Of a DNA stretch of 64,000 bases, positions 36,354-44,930 are shown one piece after another. This DNA is from Adlercreutzia sp. ZJ141. GTDB lineage: Bacteria; Actinomycetota; Coriobacteriia; Coriobacteriales; Eggerthellaceae. Both the position numbers and the translations under genes were made by a program. The first letter of the stretch is position 1, and each line of letters begins with the position of its first letter. A model generated the notes under the pieces. That model saw only the letters and a program-made list of their open reading frames with translations. It made no database searches and was not told where the DNA came from. The stretch spans positions 186,001 through 250,000 of the forward strand of contig NZ_JAAKEB010000001.1 of assembly GCF_011038965.1 (NCBI RefSeq). Reading direction: 5' to 3'.

Positions 36354-37763
36354 ATGGCAACGCAAGAAAAGCACAATCGCAACGGTATGAGCTTCTTGGC
36401 GCGCTCACTGTTGTCTGCTGCGCTTGCAATAGCGCTTGTGCTGCCTGCAACAGCGTTCGCCGATGTGCGGAAGGCTGATGTTGTCTGTGGTGAAACCGTT
36501 GAGGCTCGGGGGCTTTCGGTTGCGCAATGTCCGAACATCGATGCAGAATATGCTCTTGTTATGGGTGCTGATGGAACAGTGTACTTCGAGCGCAACGCGA
36601 TTACAGCAACCAAAATCGCCTCAATTACGAAGATTATGACGGCAATTGTTGCCCTTGACGCTGTGGGTAGTGATTCGAACGGTGTTGTGGTTACGGTTAG
36701 TGAGAACGCCGCTACCGTAGGCGAATCGTCGGCTGGTCTGGCGGAAGGCGACACCATGGACTTCGAATCGGCCTTGAAGGCTTTGATGGTCCCCTCAGGA
36801 AACGACGCCGCAGTAGCGCTGGCCGAAAGCCTTGGCGACCGGTGCGCAAGTTCGAACGAATCGCTGTCGGGCTACGACCGATTCGTGCAGGCTATGAACG
36901 ACAAAGCGGCAGCGCTCGGCTGTACCGACACGCTATTCACGAACCCCCATGGCCTGGACTTCGGCGAGTTTGAGGGAGACCTGCATAGCTGCGCGCTCGA
37001 CGTTGCTAAGATTACCCAACATGCAATGACCAACGATTTGTTCCGTAGTATCGTTTCTGGGGGGAGTACTGCGATTACGGTCACGCACGCAGATGGCACG
37101 GTGGGTGAGGTCTTTCTCGAAACCACCGATGAGTTCTTAGAACTCTACGAATACGCATGTGGCGTAAAAACCGGCGTTACCGAGTATGCCGGCCCCTCGT
37201 TCGTTGGTGCGGCGAACAAAGACGGCCGTGAGTTGTACGCTGTTGCTATTGGGTCAAGTTCGGAAGCGCAACGCTTCGTTGATTGTCAACAGCTGTGTGA
37301 ATGGGTGTATGAGCATGAGATCTCTTATCCGCTTGCGACAAGCGACGAAATGATGCGAGCAAACGTGAGCGGTGAACAAGCAGAGGTTCCGGTGGTTGCT
37401 CGGGTGGCTCATCAAGATTGGATTGATCGCACGGTAGCAGCGACGCTTTCCGACCCCGATGCCGCGGTGACGATCTTCGATCTGAACGGAAACGTTAGTC
37501 AGTCGGTAACCTACGACAATCTGACGGGCAACGTGCATGTAGGCGATAAGGTTGGTACGATTACCTTCAAGCAGCGTAACAACGTCATTGCCGAATATGA
37601 TCTCGTTGCGTGTGAGGACGTGTACGCACCGACATTTATTGAGGGTGTTAAAATATGGTGGACGAGGTTGTTTAACGGTTTTACCGGCAAGCCCAAGGTA
37701 GCTGAATCTGTTACGTTGAACGAATTGCCCTACGTTATCGACAAAACTTCGAACACCCAATAG
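36354..37763 (+). CDS. D-alanyl-D-alanine carboxypeptidase (DacF-like PBP)
   Basis: The 469-residue low-molecular-weight penicillin-binding protein has a signal peptide (about 1-37, cleavage after ATAFA). The three active-site motifs are S90-I-T-K93, SGN (VPSGNDAAVAL) and KTG (CGVKTGVTEYAG). It trims the terminal D-Ala from wall pentapeptides. A C-terminal beta-domain (about 340-440) follows the catalytic domain. No clear C-terminal amphipathic anchor is present. It starts 9 bases after the VanW gene and is probably co-transcribed with it. Confidence 0.92.
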   Translation: MATQEKHNRNGMSFLARSLLSAALAIALVLPATAFADVRKADVVCGETVEARGLSVAQCPNIDAEYALVMGADGTVYFERNAITATKIASITKIMTAIVALDAVGSDSNGVVVTVSENAATVGESSAGLAEGDTMDFESALKALMVPSGNDAAVALAESLGDRCASSNESLSGYDRFVQAMNDKAAALGCTDTLFTNPHGLDFGEFEGDLHSCALDVAKITQHAMTNDLFRSIVSGGSTAITVTHADGTVGEVFLETTDEFLELYEYACGVKTGVTEYAGPSFVGAANKDGRELYAVAIGSSSEAQRFVDCQQLCEWVYEHEISYPLATSDEMMRANVSGEQAEVPVVARVAHQDWIDRTVAATLSDPDAAVTIFDLNGNVSQSVTYDNLTGNVHVGDKVGTITFKQRNNVIAEYDLVACEDVYAPTFIEGVKIWWTRLFNGFTGKPKVAESVTLNELPYVIDKTSNTQ

Positions 37764-37783
37764 GGAAGGAAAGCGCGATATCC

Positions 37784-38230
37784 ATGAACGTTCTTTGCCC
37801 GGTATGCAACAACGAATTTGATGCGGCCTTAAACGGTGCGTGTCCGTTTTGCGGGTTCAAGCTCGCCGAGTCGACGCAGCGTTTCGAGCCGATTGTTTTA
37901 ACGGACGTAACGAATACGCGTATGGCGCCGGTGCGCTCATCGGCCTCGCTGCGCGTGGTGCGCGGTCCGCAGACCGGCATCGAGTTTCGCTTGGAAGGGG
38001 ATCGCATTCGGCTCGGTCGCAATCCCCATTGCGAAATCTTTCTGAACGATATGACCGTTTCGCGCGATCATGCCACCATCGAGCATTCTAATTCCGGTTC
38101 TTATGACATCGTTGACAATCATTCCTATAATGGTTTGTGGGTTAACAACGAAAACGTTGATGCCGCCGAGCTGAAATCGGGCGATTTCATTCAAATCGGG
38201 TCGTTCTGCTTGGTCTACCAAGAGGATTAG
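37784..38230 (+). CDS. Zinc-ribbon/FHA domain protein
   Basis: The 148-residue protein has an N-terminal zinc ribbon with C5, C8, C20 and C23 (CPVC...CPFCGF). A forkhead-associated domain covers about 55-145 with RLGRNPHC, TVSRDHATIE and NHSYNGLWVNN. FHA domains bind phosphothreonine peptides made by Ser/Thr kinases such as PknB. No kinase gene is in the window. The position behind two wall genes suggests a signalling link to envelope growth, as known for other actinobacterial FHA proteins. The partner is unknown. Confidence 0.85.
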   Translation: MNVLCPVCNNEFDAALNGACPFCGFKLAESTQRFEPIVLTDVTNTRMAPVRSSASLRVVRGPQTGIEFRLEGDRIRLGRNPHCEIFLNDMTVSRDHATIEHSNSGSYDIVDNHSYNGLWVNNENVDAAELKSGDFIQIGSFCLVYQED

Positions 38231-38318
38231 GCTCTATCAAAAATAATGATGCGCACAGCGTTTTAGTAGGTCATCCTGAGACACTGTGCGCAGTGCTGTG
38301 AACTTAAGGGGGTTTCGT

Positions 38319-40052
38319 ATGATACTCATGTCGGGAAACGAGGCTATCGCTCAAGGGGCATGGGAAGCTGGTGCTACCATTGGCGTCGCGTACCCTGGTA
38401 CGCCCTCAACCGAAACGCTTGAGAATTTTGCGCTGAAAAACGGCGTATACGCCGAGTGGTGTGTAAACGAGAAGGTTGCGGTCGAGGTGGGTGTCGGTGC
38501 GTCCGCAGCTGGTGCTCGCGTACTTGCTACGATGAAGCACGTGGGCGTGAACGTTGCTGCTGACCCGCTGTTTACTGCTGCTTACACGGGTGTGAATGGT
38601 GGTCTGGTGGTGCTTGCTGCCGATGACCCAGGCATGTATTCGTCGCAAAACGAGCAGGACTCGCACTGGTACGCGCGTGCGGCGTGCATTCCCATGTTCG
38701 ATCCTGCTGATTCGGCCGAGGCGCTCGCCTTTACCCGCGATGCGTTCGACGTGTCCGAACGGTTCGACGTGCCGGTGTTCATCCGCTCGACTGTGCGCGT
38801 GTCTCATACGAAGACCCCGGTTGAGATTGGCGAGCGCAACGAATATGTGCGCAAGCCGTATGAATCCAATCCAGCGAAGTACGTCATGATGCCCGCATAT
38901 GCAAAACCCCGTCGTATCGACCAGCTGAAGCGCGTCGCTGACCTGAAAGAATGGGTTGAAACGTGTCAGTACAACGTGCGCTTTGACCGTTCGAACGAGA
39001 TTGGGATTATCTGCGCTGGGGCAACGTATCAGCATGTTGAAGAAGCGCTGGCGGATGCTTCTGTATTCAAATTGGGTGTCACGTGGCCGTTACCCGAACG
39101 TGCCTTGCGCGATTTCGCCAGCTCTGTTGACCGCGTGTATGTGGTGGAGGAAGGCTCGCGCTTCCTTACCGAGTCGGTTTCTGCACTGGGTATTTCGCTT
39201 GCGAGTCCGCTTCATCCCGTGCCAGAAGCTGGCGAGCTTTCTCCGGGCATCATTCGCGCTTCCTTTGGCCGTGAGTTGCCAACGCACCAAGATGCGCCAG
39301 AAAACCTGCCCGGTCGTCCACCGGCGCTATGCGCTGGATGCCCGCACCGTGTCGTATTCAAGGAGCTTTCACGTATGCGTGCCATCGTCACAGGCGATAT
39401 CGGCTGCTACACGCTCGCAGCATTGCCTCCGCTTGCCGCTATGGATACGTGTCTCGATATGGGAGCGTCAGTTTCCATGGCACATGGCTTTGAGCTGGCC
39501 ATGGCGGACAAGGAACACCGCCCGGTTGTTGCGGTTATTGGCGACTCAACATTCGCACATTCCGGATTGTCGTCGCTGATTTCAACGGTGTACAACAAAG
39601 GGTGCGGCACGGTGTGCGTGCTGGATAACCGCACCACAGCGATGACCGGTCGGCAGGGGAACCCCTTCAATGGTGAAACCTTGCAGCACCGTCCTTCGCG
39701 TGAGCTCGATTTGGAAGGCGTGGTACGGGCGATTGGTGTCGAGGACGTGCAGGTGATTGACCCGAACGACATGAGAGCCGTGCGCGGTGCCCTGAAGCGT
39801 GCCACGCAAACCGACGATATCAGTGTTCTTATCTTCCGCTCGCCTTGTATTCTTATCGACCGGGTGCGCAAGCCCGCATACGAAGTGACGGACGCCTGCC
39901 GTGCATGCGGCGTGTGTCCAACGTTGGGCTGCCCTGCCATCTCGACAGACGAGCAGACGGGGGTTGCCAGCATCGATCCGAACCAGTGTATCGGATGCGG
40001 CCAGTGTTCGCAGTACTGTGGTTTTTCCGCTATCCGTCAGACGCAGGCTTAG
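38319..40052 (+). CDS. iorA: Indolepyruvate:ferredoxin oxidoreductase, alpha subunit
   Basis: This 577-residue thiamine diphosphate enzyme subunit decarboxylates indole-, phenyl- and hydroxyphenylpyruvate to the acyl-CoA and reduces ferredoxin. The N-terminal domain has GVAYPGTPSTETLE, and the ThDP domain shows GDIGCYTLAALPPL and IGDSTFAHSGLSSL. The C-terminal ferredoxin part has CRACGVCPTLGC and CIGCGQCSQYC. The ATG at 38319 has AAGGGGG upstream. A 9-bp inverted repeat (TGCGCACAG / CTGTGCGCA) at 38249-38292 lies in its leader. iorB follows after 12 bases. Confidence 0.95.
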   Translation: MILMSGNEAIAQGAWEAGATIGVAYPGTPSTETLENFALKNGVYAEWCVNEKVAVEVGVGASAAGARVLATMKHVGVNVAADPLFTAAYTGVNGGLVVLAADDPGMYSSQNEQDSHWYARAACIPMFDPADSAEALAFTRDAFDVSERFDVPVFIRSTVRVSHTKTPVEIGERNEYVRKPYESNPAKYVMMPAYAKPRRIDQLKRVADLKEWVETCQYNVRFDRSNEIGIICAGATYQHVEEALADASVFKLGVTWPLPERALRDFASSVDRVYVVEEGSRFLTESVSALGISLASPLHPVPEAGELSPGIIRASFGRELPTHQDAPENLPGRPPALCAGCPHRVVFKELSRMRAIVTGDIGCYTLAALPPLAAMDTCLDMGASVSMAHGFELAMADKEHRPVVAVIGDSTFAHSGLSSLISTVYNKGCGTVCVLDNRTTAMTGRQGNPFNGETLQHRPSRELDLEGVVRAIGVEDVQVIDPNDMRAVRGALKRATQTDDISVLIFRSPCILIDRVRKPAYEVTDACRACGVCPTLGCPAISTDEQTGVASIDPNQCIGCGQCSQYCGFSAIRQTQA

Positions 40053-40064
40053 GAGGGATTACTC

Positions 40065-40700
40065 ATGACTCAGGAAGAAATGCAGCAAGCTGCGCCCGAC
40101 GCGATAACCGTGCTACTGTGCGGCGTGGGCGGGCAGGGCACCATCCTCGCCGCCGATCTGCTTGCGAAAGCGGCACTTGAAGCAGGCTATGTCGTGAAGG
40201 TATCCGAAATCCACGGCATGTCGCAGCGTGGCGGCGCGGTGACCACGGTAGTACGCTTTGGGCGTGGTCGTGTGGCGTCGATGGTTGCCGACGCTGGTAC
40301 GGCGGACTGCGTCGTTTCGTTCGAGCGCATGGAAGCGCTGCGTAACCTTGCCTATGTGAAGGAGGGCGGCTACTTGCTGGTGGCCGATGAGCGCATCAAG
40401 CCGCTTCCCGTGGCTGCTGGTCTTGTGAAAGCGCCAACTGATCTTGACAAGCGGTTAGAGGCTACGGAAGCAACTATCATTCCTGCGGGTCAGATAGCTC
40501 GTGCTGCTGGCTCTCCGAAGTCGGCGAATGTAGTGCTGCTCGGAGCGCTCGCCACAAGGCTCGATTTCCCGTTGGATGTGTGGAAAGATGTTATCGCGAA
40601 GCGCGTGCCGCCTAAAACGGTTGAGGCGAATCTGGCAGCCTTCGATGAAGGCTACAACTTTGCTCGTGAAGCTGCTCTTGGCGCGCCTGATCAGGCGTAG
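40065..40700 (+). CDS. iorB: Indolepyruvate:ferredoxin oxidoreductase, beta subunit
   Basis: The 211-residue gamma/beta-type oxidoreductase subunit has GVGGQGTILAADLLAKAAL, the conserved EIHGMSQRGGAVTTVVRFG and the C-terminal KRVPPKTVEANLAAFDEGY. It pairs with IorA to form the CoA-dependent aryl-pyruvate enzyme used in aromatic amino acid fermentation. GGAGGG lies upstream of the ATG. The reduced ferredoxin it forms is the natural electron donor for Ech hydrogenase encoded 5 kb upstream. Confidence 0.95.
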   Translation: MTQEEMQQAAPDAITVLLCGVGGQGTILAADLLAKAALEAGYVVKVSEIHGMSQRGGAVTTVVRFGRGRVASMVADAGTADCVVSFERMEALRNLAYVKEGGYLLVADERIKPLPVAAGLVKAPTDLDKRLEATEATIIPAGQIARAAGSPKSANVVLLGALATRLDFPLDVWKDVIAKRVPPKTVEANLAAFDEGYNFAREAALGAPDQA

Positions 40701-40724
40701 CGAACATGGGAACGCGGCGAAGCG

Positions 40725-41681
40725 ATGAGTGAAGCTGCAATAAGCCAAGAAAAGTGCCGTCCCGTGGTCGGCAGATTCGCTCCGTCGCCCACGGGTCGCA
40801 TGCATGCGGGTAACGTGTATGCGGCACTGATGGCTTGGCTTATCGCTAAGAGTCAAGGTGGTCGTATTGCGCTGCGCATCGAGGATCTCGATGCGCAGCG
40901 TTCGAAGAGTGAATACGTAAGTGCCATCATGCGCGATTTTGAGGCGCTGGGGCTTACGTGGGACACTGGTCCGCTCTACCAAAGCGAGCGTGGCGAGGCA
41001 TACCGCGCGGCGCTTGACGAGCTGAAACAGACGTGCCGCGTGTACCCGTGCTTCTGCTCGCGTGCCGATTTACATGCGGCATCGGCACCGCATCGTGGTG
41101 AAAAGCTCGTGTATGCGGGAACGTGTCGGAATTTGAGTGAGGGGGAGGTTGCTGCGAAACGGCTGCAGAAAGCCCCTGCTGAGCGGATTGAAGTTCCTGC
41201 CATGCACATCGATCTTATTGACGTCATTCAGGGTCCGTATGGGCAGAATCTGGCAACCGAATGCGGCGATTTCTTGGTGCGGCGTGCGGACGGGGCGTTC
41301 GCTTATCAACTGGCTGTTGTGGTTGACGATGCTGAACAGGGCGTAACGTCGGTAGTGCGTGGTGTTGACCTTTTGTGTTCAACACCGCAGCAGATGTTTC
41401 TGCAGCGCTGCCTCGGTATGTCCTCGCCTGTATATGCACACATTCCCCTGCTTGTTGCCGAAGAGGGGAGGCGTCTCTCGAAGCGCGATCGTGATGCGGC
41501 GCTGCCCGAACTCCTCGAGCGTTACCGCACGCCGCAGGGCGTGGTGGGACACATTGCATACGTGGTTGGCTTACAATCAGTCGATGAGCCGGCAACACCC
41601 GAAGAGCTGCTTGAAACGTTTGATCTCAATCGCTTTAAGGGTGGTATTTCTGATTTCATTCAGATAGCGTGGCGCGCGTAA
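40725..41681 (+). CDS. gluQ: Glutamyl-queuosine tRNA(Asp) synthetase
   Basis: The 318-residue paralogue of glutamyl-tRNA synthetase lacks the anticodon-binding domain. It attaches glutamate to the queuosine base of tRNA-Asp. The class I signature reads APSPTGRMHAGNV, the zinc ligands lie near YPCFCSRADLH, and the KMSKS-like motif is LSKRD. The C-terminus stops after the stem-contact region, as in GluQ/YadB. It starts 24 bases after iorB, with which it shares no evident function, and converges on menA. Confidence 0.9.
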   Translation: MSEAAISQEKCRPVVGRFAPSPTGRMHAGNVYAALMAWLIAKSQGGRIALRIEDLDAQRSKSEYVSAIMRDFEALGLTWDTGPLYQSERGEAYRAALDELKQTCRVYPCFCSRADLHAASAPHRGEKLVYAGTCRNLSEGEVAAKRLQKAPAERIEVPAMHIDLIDVIQGPYGQNLATECGDFLVRRADGAFAYQLAVVVDDAEQGVTSVVRGVDLLCSTPQQMFLQRCLGMSSPVYAHIPLLVAEEGRRLSKRDRDAALPELLERYRTPQGVVGHIAYVVGLQSVDEPATPEELLETFDLNRFKGGISDFIQIAWRA

Positions 41682-41689
41682 CAGACGAG

Positions 41690-42622
41690 CTATAGCGAAA
41701 ACGTTAGTGCGTAACCACTTGTCACAATGCATAGCGCGTAGAAGCTACCCAGTACCACGTTCACGCTGCATACTTGTGCCATGGCACCGATGCGTGTGCG
41801 CGGCTCTAAGGGGTTTGCATATAGGGCCTTGAGCAGGGGATATGCCGCCGCAAATAAGAAGGGAAGCACGATAGCTCCACGTGGGAAGAATAAAAAAACG
41901 ATAACCACGATACAGACAAGCCAGGTGATCAGTACGGCGGAATAAAGCTTGCGAGCTTTCGCGCGACCGAGACAGACTGGCATGGTGCGACGCCCTGCAA
42001 GTTGGTCTTTCTCGATGTCACATTGGTTATTGGTGAACATAATGAGTCCGATACCGATGATTTCCGGCACCGTCCACGCGAATACCCAAGGATTAAGCCA
42101 TCCGGTGAGCACCTGGTAACAGGCAAGGGGAATAAGTCCACCCATCACCACGCCGCTGACAAGTTCGCCAATAGGTAGGTATGAAATAGGGGTTTTGCCA
42201 GCGGAATACGCTACTACGAAAAGAGCACCTACAAGCGCGATAAAAAGCGGCATGAATCCAGCATGCACGATGATGACCAAACCCAGCGCAAAGGCGGTTG
42301 CTAGAAACCCGATCGCAAGTATGAGCGCCTCTCGTGGGTTTACGTTGTTATACACGAGCACAGCATCACTCGTTTCAACGTTGTCGTTGGCGGAGTCCGA
42401 TCCTTTTACGTAGTCGTAGTAGTCGTTGAAGGTATTCACCGACGACTGCATGAGCACACAGATGACGAGCAGCAGTATCGCATCGAGCACAGCTAGCTGG
42501 CCAGTGTGTGCAAGTGTCAGCGCGCAAGCAACAAGCACCGGCAATACCGATGCAGGCCAAGTATGCGGTGCTGCTAGTTGCACCGCCATTCGCAGCGAAA
42601 GATGCTGGTTTACATAACACAT
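41690..42622 (-). CDS. menA: 1,4-dihydroxy-2-naphthoate polyprenyltransferase (UbiA family)
   Basis: The 310-residue membrane enzyme has about eight or nine segments and joins a polyprenyl chain to dihydroxynaphthoate in menaquinone synthesis. The first Asp-rich motif is NTFNDYYDYVKGSD. The second is TNNQCDIEKDQLAGRRTMPV, the NNxxDxxxD form of MenA. The start at 42622 (ATG) has no good ribosome binding site; an ATG at 42589 is possible. Conserved sequence begins near WPASVLPVLVA. A menaquinone in an anaerobe suggests anaerobic respiration alongside fermentation. Confidence 0.88.
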   Translation of the reverse strand: MCYVNQHLSLRMAVQLAAPHTWPASVLPVLVACALTLAHTGQLAVLDAILLLVICVLMQSSVNTFNDYYDYVKGSDSANDNVETSDAVLVYNNVNPREALILAIGFLATAFALGLVIIVHAGFMPLFIALVGALFVVAYSAGKTPISYLPIGELVSGVVMGGLIPLACYQVLTGWLNPWVFAWTVPEIIGIGLIMFTNNQCDIEKDQLAGRRTMPVCLGRAKARKLYSAVLITWLVCIVVIVFLFFPRGAIVLPFLFAAAYPLLKALYANPLEPRTRIGAMAQVCSVNVVLGSFYALCIVTSGYALTFSL

Positions 42623-42630
42623 ATTATCAA

Positions 42631-43149
42631 TTAACCCCAGGTGGAATTTGAGGGGCTGGGGGACGCACCTTCTAAGTTGAGGTTTCCTGAGTTCAGCATA
42701 TCCATGATCATCGGCATCATTTGCCAAGCGGCAAATGCGTTCAATGCGAACGACATCGCACAAAACATCGCAGATACCACAGCGGTACGCTTCAAAGCTA
42801 TAGCGAATGTGCCGCCGTCTCCTGGATCGTTGAAATGTGGCTTTAACGTTCGATAACACAAGAATGCGCATACCAAGCCCGCAGTACTGAGCAACATGCC
42901 GCCGAAGAACAGCGAAACAACGGCGCACAGCATGGCAATACTACTTAGACGTCGCGCTTTTTTGAAGCTTGTTTCTTGCGCGCTCGTAAGGTTAATACGC
43001 GGGCCGTTTGGGCTTCCTGTAGGATTACGTTGCTCATTGAGTTTGTTTGGAGCTCCTGTGGGCTCATTTGTCTTGTTTGGACATTCGTTCGAATTGCGTT
43101 CTGGCTCGTTGGGTTGTATTTCGTTTTGCTGATCCACGGTTGTCTCCAT
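42631..43149 (-). CDS. Small membrane protein with Asn/Pro-rich N-terminus, unknown function
   Basis: This 172-residue protein is not recognised. The first ~65 residues are hydrophilic and rich in Asn, Pro, Glu and Thr, probably disordered. Two or three membrane segments follow (about 80-105, 125-150). The pattern resembles DUF4190-type proteins. The start at 43149 is preceded by AAAGGC only 3 bases away; an ATG at 43182 lacks a site. The stop is 8 bases from the menA start on the same strand, so they may be co-transcribed, which does not prove a quinone role. Confidence 0.65.
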   Translation of the reverse strand: METTVDQQNEIQPNEPERNSNECPNKTNEPTGAPNKLNEQRNPTGSPNGPRINLTSAQETSFKKARRLSSIAMLCAVVSLFFGGMLLSTAGLVCAFLCYRTLKPHFNDPGDGGTFAIALKRTAVVSAMFCAMSFALNAFAAWQMMPMIMDMLNSGNLNLEGASPSPSNSTWG

Positions 43150-43238
43150 GCCTTTGCGTGATGACGTACACGGTTGTGCCATAAGTCTGCTGTGAAATAT
43201 GCTGCGTGCACAGCCTGCGAAGCTTACAAAACCTTCTT

Positions 43239-43396
43239 AGGGAAACACTGATTAATTCCGCCAGCCTTGCACTGACGAACCGGTATCTGAGAATTACAGA
43301 CCTCATTTACGCACGTCAGTGCGCGCATTCGGTCTTCAATCCTCAGGTATCCGCCTCGCCAGCGCAAGGCAAGACGGCTTTAATCAGTGTTTCCCT
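43239..43396. mobile_element. MITE-like element with 17-bp terminal inverted repeats
   Basis: AGGGAAACACTGATTAA at 43239-43255 is the exact reverse complement of the sequence at 43380-43396. Imperfect similarity extends further inward on both arms (CCGCCAGCCTTGC versus GCAAGGCAAGACGG on the other strand). The 158-base element carries no gene and sits in the 413-base gap between the small membrane protein and dut. Related arms occur at 58193-58275 and 6766-6813. No clear target-site duplication is visible. No transposase is in the window. Confidence 0.7.
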
Positions 43397-43516
43397 GGAA
43401 CGCTATTTTCTCACACCATGCAACGGAGCGGTCAAGTCTGGAAAAAACGCATATGATATGTTACCCATGAGTTGAAGCCTGCTGTTGTAGGTCATATGCT
43501 CAATACGAATATATGA

Positions 43517-43540
43517 CAAAAACGAACGTACATTCGTATT
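43517..43540 (-). terminator. Possible terminator after dut
   Basis: On the minus strand ACGAA/TTCGT with a 6-base loop is followed by TTTTTG, 23 bases after the dut stop. A wider inverted repeat (CTCAATACGAAT / ATTCGTATTTGAG) surrounds it. Confidence 0.5.
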
Positions 43541-43562
43541 TGAGGTTGAATACGGAAAAGAG

Positions 43563-44039
43563 TTAACGTCCGCTGCTACCGAAACCTCCGATGCCACGCT
43601 CTGTGGTATCGAGTTGATCGGTTTCAGCAAGGCAAACCGCTGGCACCTTGATAATGACCAGCTGTGCGATGCGGTCGCCCGCTTGTGCTGCAAAGGGTTC
43701 AGTTGGATCGAGGTTAACAAGTATAGCTTTGATTTCCCCGCGATAGTTCGAGTCGATGAGACCGGGTGAGTTTACGAGCGAAATACCGTGCTTAGCGGCA
43801 AGGCCGCTTCGGGGTAACACCAGTCCTGCGTATCCGTGTGGTATAGCTAGTGCCATGCCGCACGGTACCGCCATACGTTCAAACGGTGCGAGTTTGAAAT
43901 CGCAGGCGGCGCGCAAATCCATGCCGGCGTCTCCAACGTACGCGAACCGCGGAAGTGGATTGCTCGGTTCGAGCCGCTGGATAGGAATGATAATCGGACT
44001 GTGGTCGTCGTTGTACGACGTATTGCTTTCATATGACAT
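43563..44039 (-). CDS. dut: Deoxyuridine 5'-triphosphate nucleotidohydrolase
   Basis: The 158-residue trimeric dUTPase prevents uracil entry into DNA and supplies dUMP. All five motifs are present in order: GDAGMDLRA, PRSGLAAKHGI, GLIDSNYRGEIKAIL, RIAQLVI and the C-terminal RGIGGFGSSGR. The ATG at 44039 has only a weak GAAAGAA site. The frame is open upstream into nrdR, but conservation starts after residue 20. It lies 22 bases after nrdR, an order suited to nucleotide control. Confidence 0.94.
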   Translation of the reverse strand: MSYESNTSYNDDHSPIIIPIQRLEPSNPLPRFAYVGDAGMDLRAACDFKLAPFERMAVPCGMALAIPHGYAGLVLPRSGLAAKHGISLVNSPGLIDSNYRGEIKAILVNLDPTEPFAAQAGDRIAQLVIIKVPAVCLAETDQLDTTERGIGGFGSSGR

Positions 44040-44061
44040 GGGGCGAATTCTTTCGTACAAA

Positions 44062-44508
44062 TTAACGCAACCGCTCAAGCGCTTCGGCGAATTCGCTCGC
44101 GCTTTGGAAGTCTTGGTACACGCTTGCGAAACGAACGAAGGCAACCTCATCAATGCTGGCTAAACGCTCAAGCGCCATATCGCCAAGTTCTTTCGAAGTC
44201 ACTTCGTACTTTGGCTTGTTGCGCAGTTCAGCTTCGATGTCGGCAACCAATGATGAAAGATCGTCGGGTGAAACCGAACGTTTCGCACAAGCGATGGTGA
44301 GGCCTCGCATGAGCTTTTCGCGGTCATATACTTCAGTTGATCCGTTTGTTTTCATCACCATGACAGGATTGTCTCCCAGTCGTTCGTACGTGGTGAACCG
44401 ATGCCCACATTCAAGGCATTCGCGACGGCGTCGGATGGAAGTTCCATCTTCAGACGGTCGGGAGTCGACGACTTTCGACTCAAGGTTGCCGCAGCTTGGA
44501 CAATACAT
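44062..44508 (-). CDS. nrdR: Ribonucleotide reductase regulator NrdR
   Basis: The 148-residue repressor has an N-terminal zinc ribbon (MYCPSCG...RRRECLECGHRFTTYE) and an ATP-cone domain (VMVMKTNGSTEVYDREKLMRG, in two parts). It senses ATP/dATP and shuts off ribonucleotide reductase genes. GAGGGGA six bases before selects the ATG at 44508 over a GTG at 44514. A 12-bp NrdR-box-like palindrome lies in its promoter, suggesting autoregulation. Confidence 0.95.
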   Translation of the reverse strand: MYCPSCGNLESKVVDSRPSEDGTSIRRRRECLECGHRFTTYERLGDNPVMVMKTNGSTEVYDREKLMRGLTIACAKRSVSPDDLSSLVADIEAELRNKPKYEVTSKELGDMALERLASIDEVAFVRFASVYQDFQSASEFAEALERLR

Positions 44509-44547
44509 GCGCACTCCCCTCTCAGCTGAGTGCGCTTAGGCTACCAT

Positions 44548-44559
44548 ACAATATATTGT
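44548..44559 (-). promoter_or_regulatory. NrdR-box-like palindrome in the nrdR promoter
   Basis: ACAATATATTGT is a perfect palindrome that fits the core of known NrdR boxes. On the minus strand it lies between TTGAAC (a -35 candidate) and TAGCCT (a weak -10), 17 bases apart. Known NrdR sites usually come in pairs; only one copy is seen here. Confidence 0.55.
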
Positions 44560-44586
44560 GGTTCAATGGTTATGGTGTCTTAATGA

Positions 44587-44913
44587 TCACACCAATGCAA
44601 CGAGATACGACACAGCAGTGAACAGTACGGCACTCACCGCGATCTGCTTGCGTGTAAACAGATTAAATGGACACCCTTCGCTGGTTCCGTATGTGAGCTG
44701 ACGTACGAGAGGCACGTTTTCAAGCCTTATGCGATTGCTACACTGTTGAAGCGATGGACAAGGTATCTGGTGACGCAAATCGCCTTCCAAACGTGTGCGT
44801 TGGCAGTGATCGAACGGTATCACGTTGCCTGTGGCTGCGGATGGAGCGACATGGGGTGCGCGAGCGAGTGCTGCCGTGCCGGATACCGCCCACATTGTAT
44901 CTTCTATTCTCAT
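44587..44913 (-). CDS. Small tail-anchored protein, divergent from lexA, probably SOS-induced
   Basis: The 108-residue protein is not recognised. A good ribosome binding site (AAAGGGG) precedes the ATG at 44913. Residues 1-88 are soluble, with cysteines at about 37, 52, 58 and 81. Residues 89-108 form a hydrophobic helix (IAVSAVLFTAVSYLVALV) that ends the protein, giving a tail-anchor topology. Its promoter lies between the two inverted LexA boxes it shares with lexA. The same position in other Gram-positives holds SOS division inhibitors (YneA, DivS, ChiZ), but no LysM domain is visible. The role is inferred from position only. Confidence 0.6.
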   Translation of the reverse strand: MRIEDTMWAVSGTAALARAPHVAPSAATGNVIPFDHCQRTRLEGDLRHQIPCPSLQQCSNRIRLENVPLVRQLTYGTSEGCPFNLFTRKQIAVSAVLFTAVSYLVALV

Positions 44914-44930
44914 TTTCAGCCCCTTTGCTC

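Noticed and set aside
44587-44913. YneA- or DivS-type division inhibitor as a firm name for the lexA-divergent gene
   Set aside because: No LysM domain or N-terminal membrane helix is present, so only position supports it.
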